This document shows, piece by piece, positions 62,904 through 64,000 of a DNA stretch of 64,000 bases. This DNA comes from an uncultured Sunxiuqinia sp. (lineage in GTDB: Bacteria; Bacteroidota; Bacteroidia; Bacteroidales; Prolixibacteraceae). The DNA lies in assembly GCF_947495665.1 (NCBI RefSeq), contig NZ_CANLZV010000014.1, positions 1 through 64,000 on the forward strand, given 5' to 3'. The notes beneath the pieces are model-generated. The model did no database searches. It saw only the letters and a program-made list of their open reading frames with translations, and was not told where the DNA came from. The stretch's first letter is position 1; each line of letters begins with the position of its first letter. Both the position numbers and the translations under genes were made by a program.

Positions 62904-63680
62904 TCAAATCTGAGAATACTCCAACGGAATCAAAAATTTCTTATTGACCACACTAACAGTATGCACATACTCCGCTTTTTGGCTCATGACCTTCCACTCC
63001 GGACTGCCAACAAATTTTTTCCAGTTGGCATCGCGTTCTTTCATATTTTCGAACCAAAGCATATACATCAAAGCCGGCATTTGCGGCCCGGCAAGAATTT
63101 CACCAAAGAATGTGGCATGCAAGCCAACCTGGTCAAACAGGGCCAGTTCTTCCTGATTAAACATCTTAATCTTACGCTGCCCCGCTTCTTCGTTATTACT
63201 CTCGTAAGTCCGTAATTCAAATAATCCGCGTGCCTGATCAGGCTGACGCAACTGAGGGATGGCATCAAATGCCTCCATCAAATAAGTCTCGAAACGACTG
63301 TAAGTGCCATACTCCGCAGTTTCGTCAAAATATTCTTTTGCTTGTTTTAAGAAAGTTTCATTTTTCCAGACCGCTTTCTTCACTCGGAAGTATTCAGTCA
63401 TGGAAGGATATACCATCAAGTAATAACCCGTCGGCGGATCAGTCTTACCATACTCGCCAAAAGCCCCCACTTTCACGCCATTTTCATTCAACACCGGCAT
63501 CAAAGCTTCCTGGTAAAAGCGACCGACCTTATTGTGCTGTCCGCTATTTTTAAAATAATACACGCGCCATTCGTAAATTTCCTTTTCAGAAGGTGGTGCG
63601 ACTACATTCGCTGCAAGCTGTCCGCTTACGGTAGCTCCGGCCAATACGGCCGAGCCTTTCAGGAAGTTTCGTCTTTTCAT
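62904..63680 (-). CDS. NIPSNAP family protein with Tat signal
   Basis: The 258-residue protein starts with a twin-arginine signal (MKRRNFLKGSAVLAGATVSG), so it is exported folded. Two ferredoxin-like repeats follow (EWRVYYFKNSGQHNKVGRFYQEALMPVLNENGVKVGAFGEYG and FELRTYESNNEEAGQRKIKMFNQEELALFDQVGLHATFFGEILAG) with LMYMLWFENMKERDANWKKF as the NIPSNAP end mark. Function unknown; the family is linked to membrane or antibiotic-like binding in other systems. Single gene. Confidence 0.9.
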   Translation of the reverse strand: MKRRNFLKGSAVLAGATVSGQLAANVVAPPSEKEIYEWRVYYFKNSGQHNKVGRFYQEALMPVLNENGVKVGAFGEYGKTDPPTGYYLMVYPSMTEYFRVKKAVWKNETFLKQAKEYFDETAEYGTYSRFETYLMEAFDAIPQLRQPDQARGLFELRTYESNNEEAGQRKIKMFNQEELALFDQVGLHATFFGEILAGPQMPALMYMLWFENMKERDANWKKFVGSPEWKVMSQKAEYVHTVSVVNKKFLIPLEYSQI

Positions 63681-63763
63681 TCGTTTTTTGGTTTAGAGGT
63701 TAACGACTTGAAGATACAAAACCACCCGGAATAATCCGCAATAACTCAATCATCTTCTGCAGC

Positions 63764-64000
63764 TTACTCAAAAGCCCCCATTCCGAAAAGCGCAAAATCA
63801 TATTTCACCGGATCATGCGGATCAAACGCTCGCAGTTTTTCGGTCAATTCCAGCACTGCTTTCCAGTCATCCTGCTTGCGAGTGAGCAAACCGAGCTGGC
63901 GTGCCTGACGCCCCGTGTGGACATCCAGCGGCAAAAGCAAAGCCGACATCGGAATCTGCTTCCATAAGCCAAAATCCACCCCACGGTCGTCCTGACGCAC
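63764..64000 (-). CDS. TIGR02757 family (DUF2400) protein, 3' part only
   Basis: The gene runs off the right edge; only its C-terminal 78 codons are in the window. VDFGLWKQIPMSALLLPLDVHTGRQARQLGL and FDPHDPVKYDFALFGMG are marks of the TIGR02757/DUF2400 family, conserved in Bacteroidota and of unknown function (distantly like a DNA-glycosylase fold). The codon at the window edge is GTG inside the reading frame, not a start. Confidence 0.85.
   Translation of the reverse strand: MRQDDRGVDFGLWKQIPMSALLLPLDVHTGRQARQLGLLTRKQDDWKAVLELTEKLRAFDPHDPVKYDFALFGMGAFE

Overview
The window reads as a chromosomal segment of a Bacteroidota bacterium. Evidence: SusC/SusD-type outer-membrane pairs, a FecR/ECF-sigma regulatory pair with a matching STN domain on the SusC protein, many lipoprotein signals, tRNA promoters of the Bacteroidota type (TTTG, 19-bp spacer, TAtaTTTG), and few Shine-Dalgarno sequences. 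The gene mix (GH92, GH95, GH84, sulfatases, Tat-signal hydrolases) would suit a free-living or gut/marine polysaccharide degrader, perhaps of the Marinilabiliales/Prolixibacteraceae type; that placement is inference.

Layout. 1-7.7 kb is gene-poor: one lipoprotein with a glycosidase-like sequence and one GH95 fucosidase lie among non-coding repeats, including two 21-bp-period arrays (371-560 and 3121-3310), a palindrome-rich stretch (660-1420) and a roughly 0.35-0.5-kb interspersed repeat in three copies (two in tandem at 3400-4440, one at 7310-7660). 7.7-31.3 kb is mostly housekeeping: tamB/tamA, AI-2E-type and YihY-type membrane proteins, a third and longest 21-bp-period array (15846-16150), a GH3-fold protein, a SUI1-family factor, a beta-carbonic-anhydrase-like protein, a TPP-riboswitch-controlled TonB receptor, Hsp20, a ZntB-like transporter, a phoH-mtaB-IMPase-hypothetical-GT2 run and folC. 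Two identical tRNA-Val(TAC) genes, each with its own promoter and terminator, follow at 31.4-31.8 kb.

31.9-60.1 kb is a large minus-strand polysaccharide-utilization region. Its regulatory end (ECF sigma, FecR) sits in the middle. Downstream of it lie SusC, SusD, a LamG lipoprotein, a GDPD/PI-PLC-like phosphodiesterase, GH92-PA14, an alkaline phosphatase, a metallophosphoesterase-PA14 and a GH63-like hydrolase. Upstream lie GH84, a DUF3472 protein, a second GH95, two sulfatases and a GH43-like protein, divided into units by clear terminators. The contents suggest a mannose-, fucose- and GlcNAc-containing glycan carrying sulfate and possibly phosphate esters. 60.1-64 kb holds a gene remnant, a DUF4251 protein, NhaA, a NIPSNAP protein and the 3' end of a TIGR02757-family gene.

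The most unusual signal is non-coding: three intergenic arrays with an exact 21-bp period (9, 9 and 15 positions). Each has its own sequence, but all carry a GGTA/TACC-type core alternating with a short variable stretch, and in two of them the core is an inverted repeat. I do not know a described element class that fits them.
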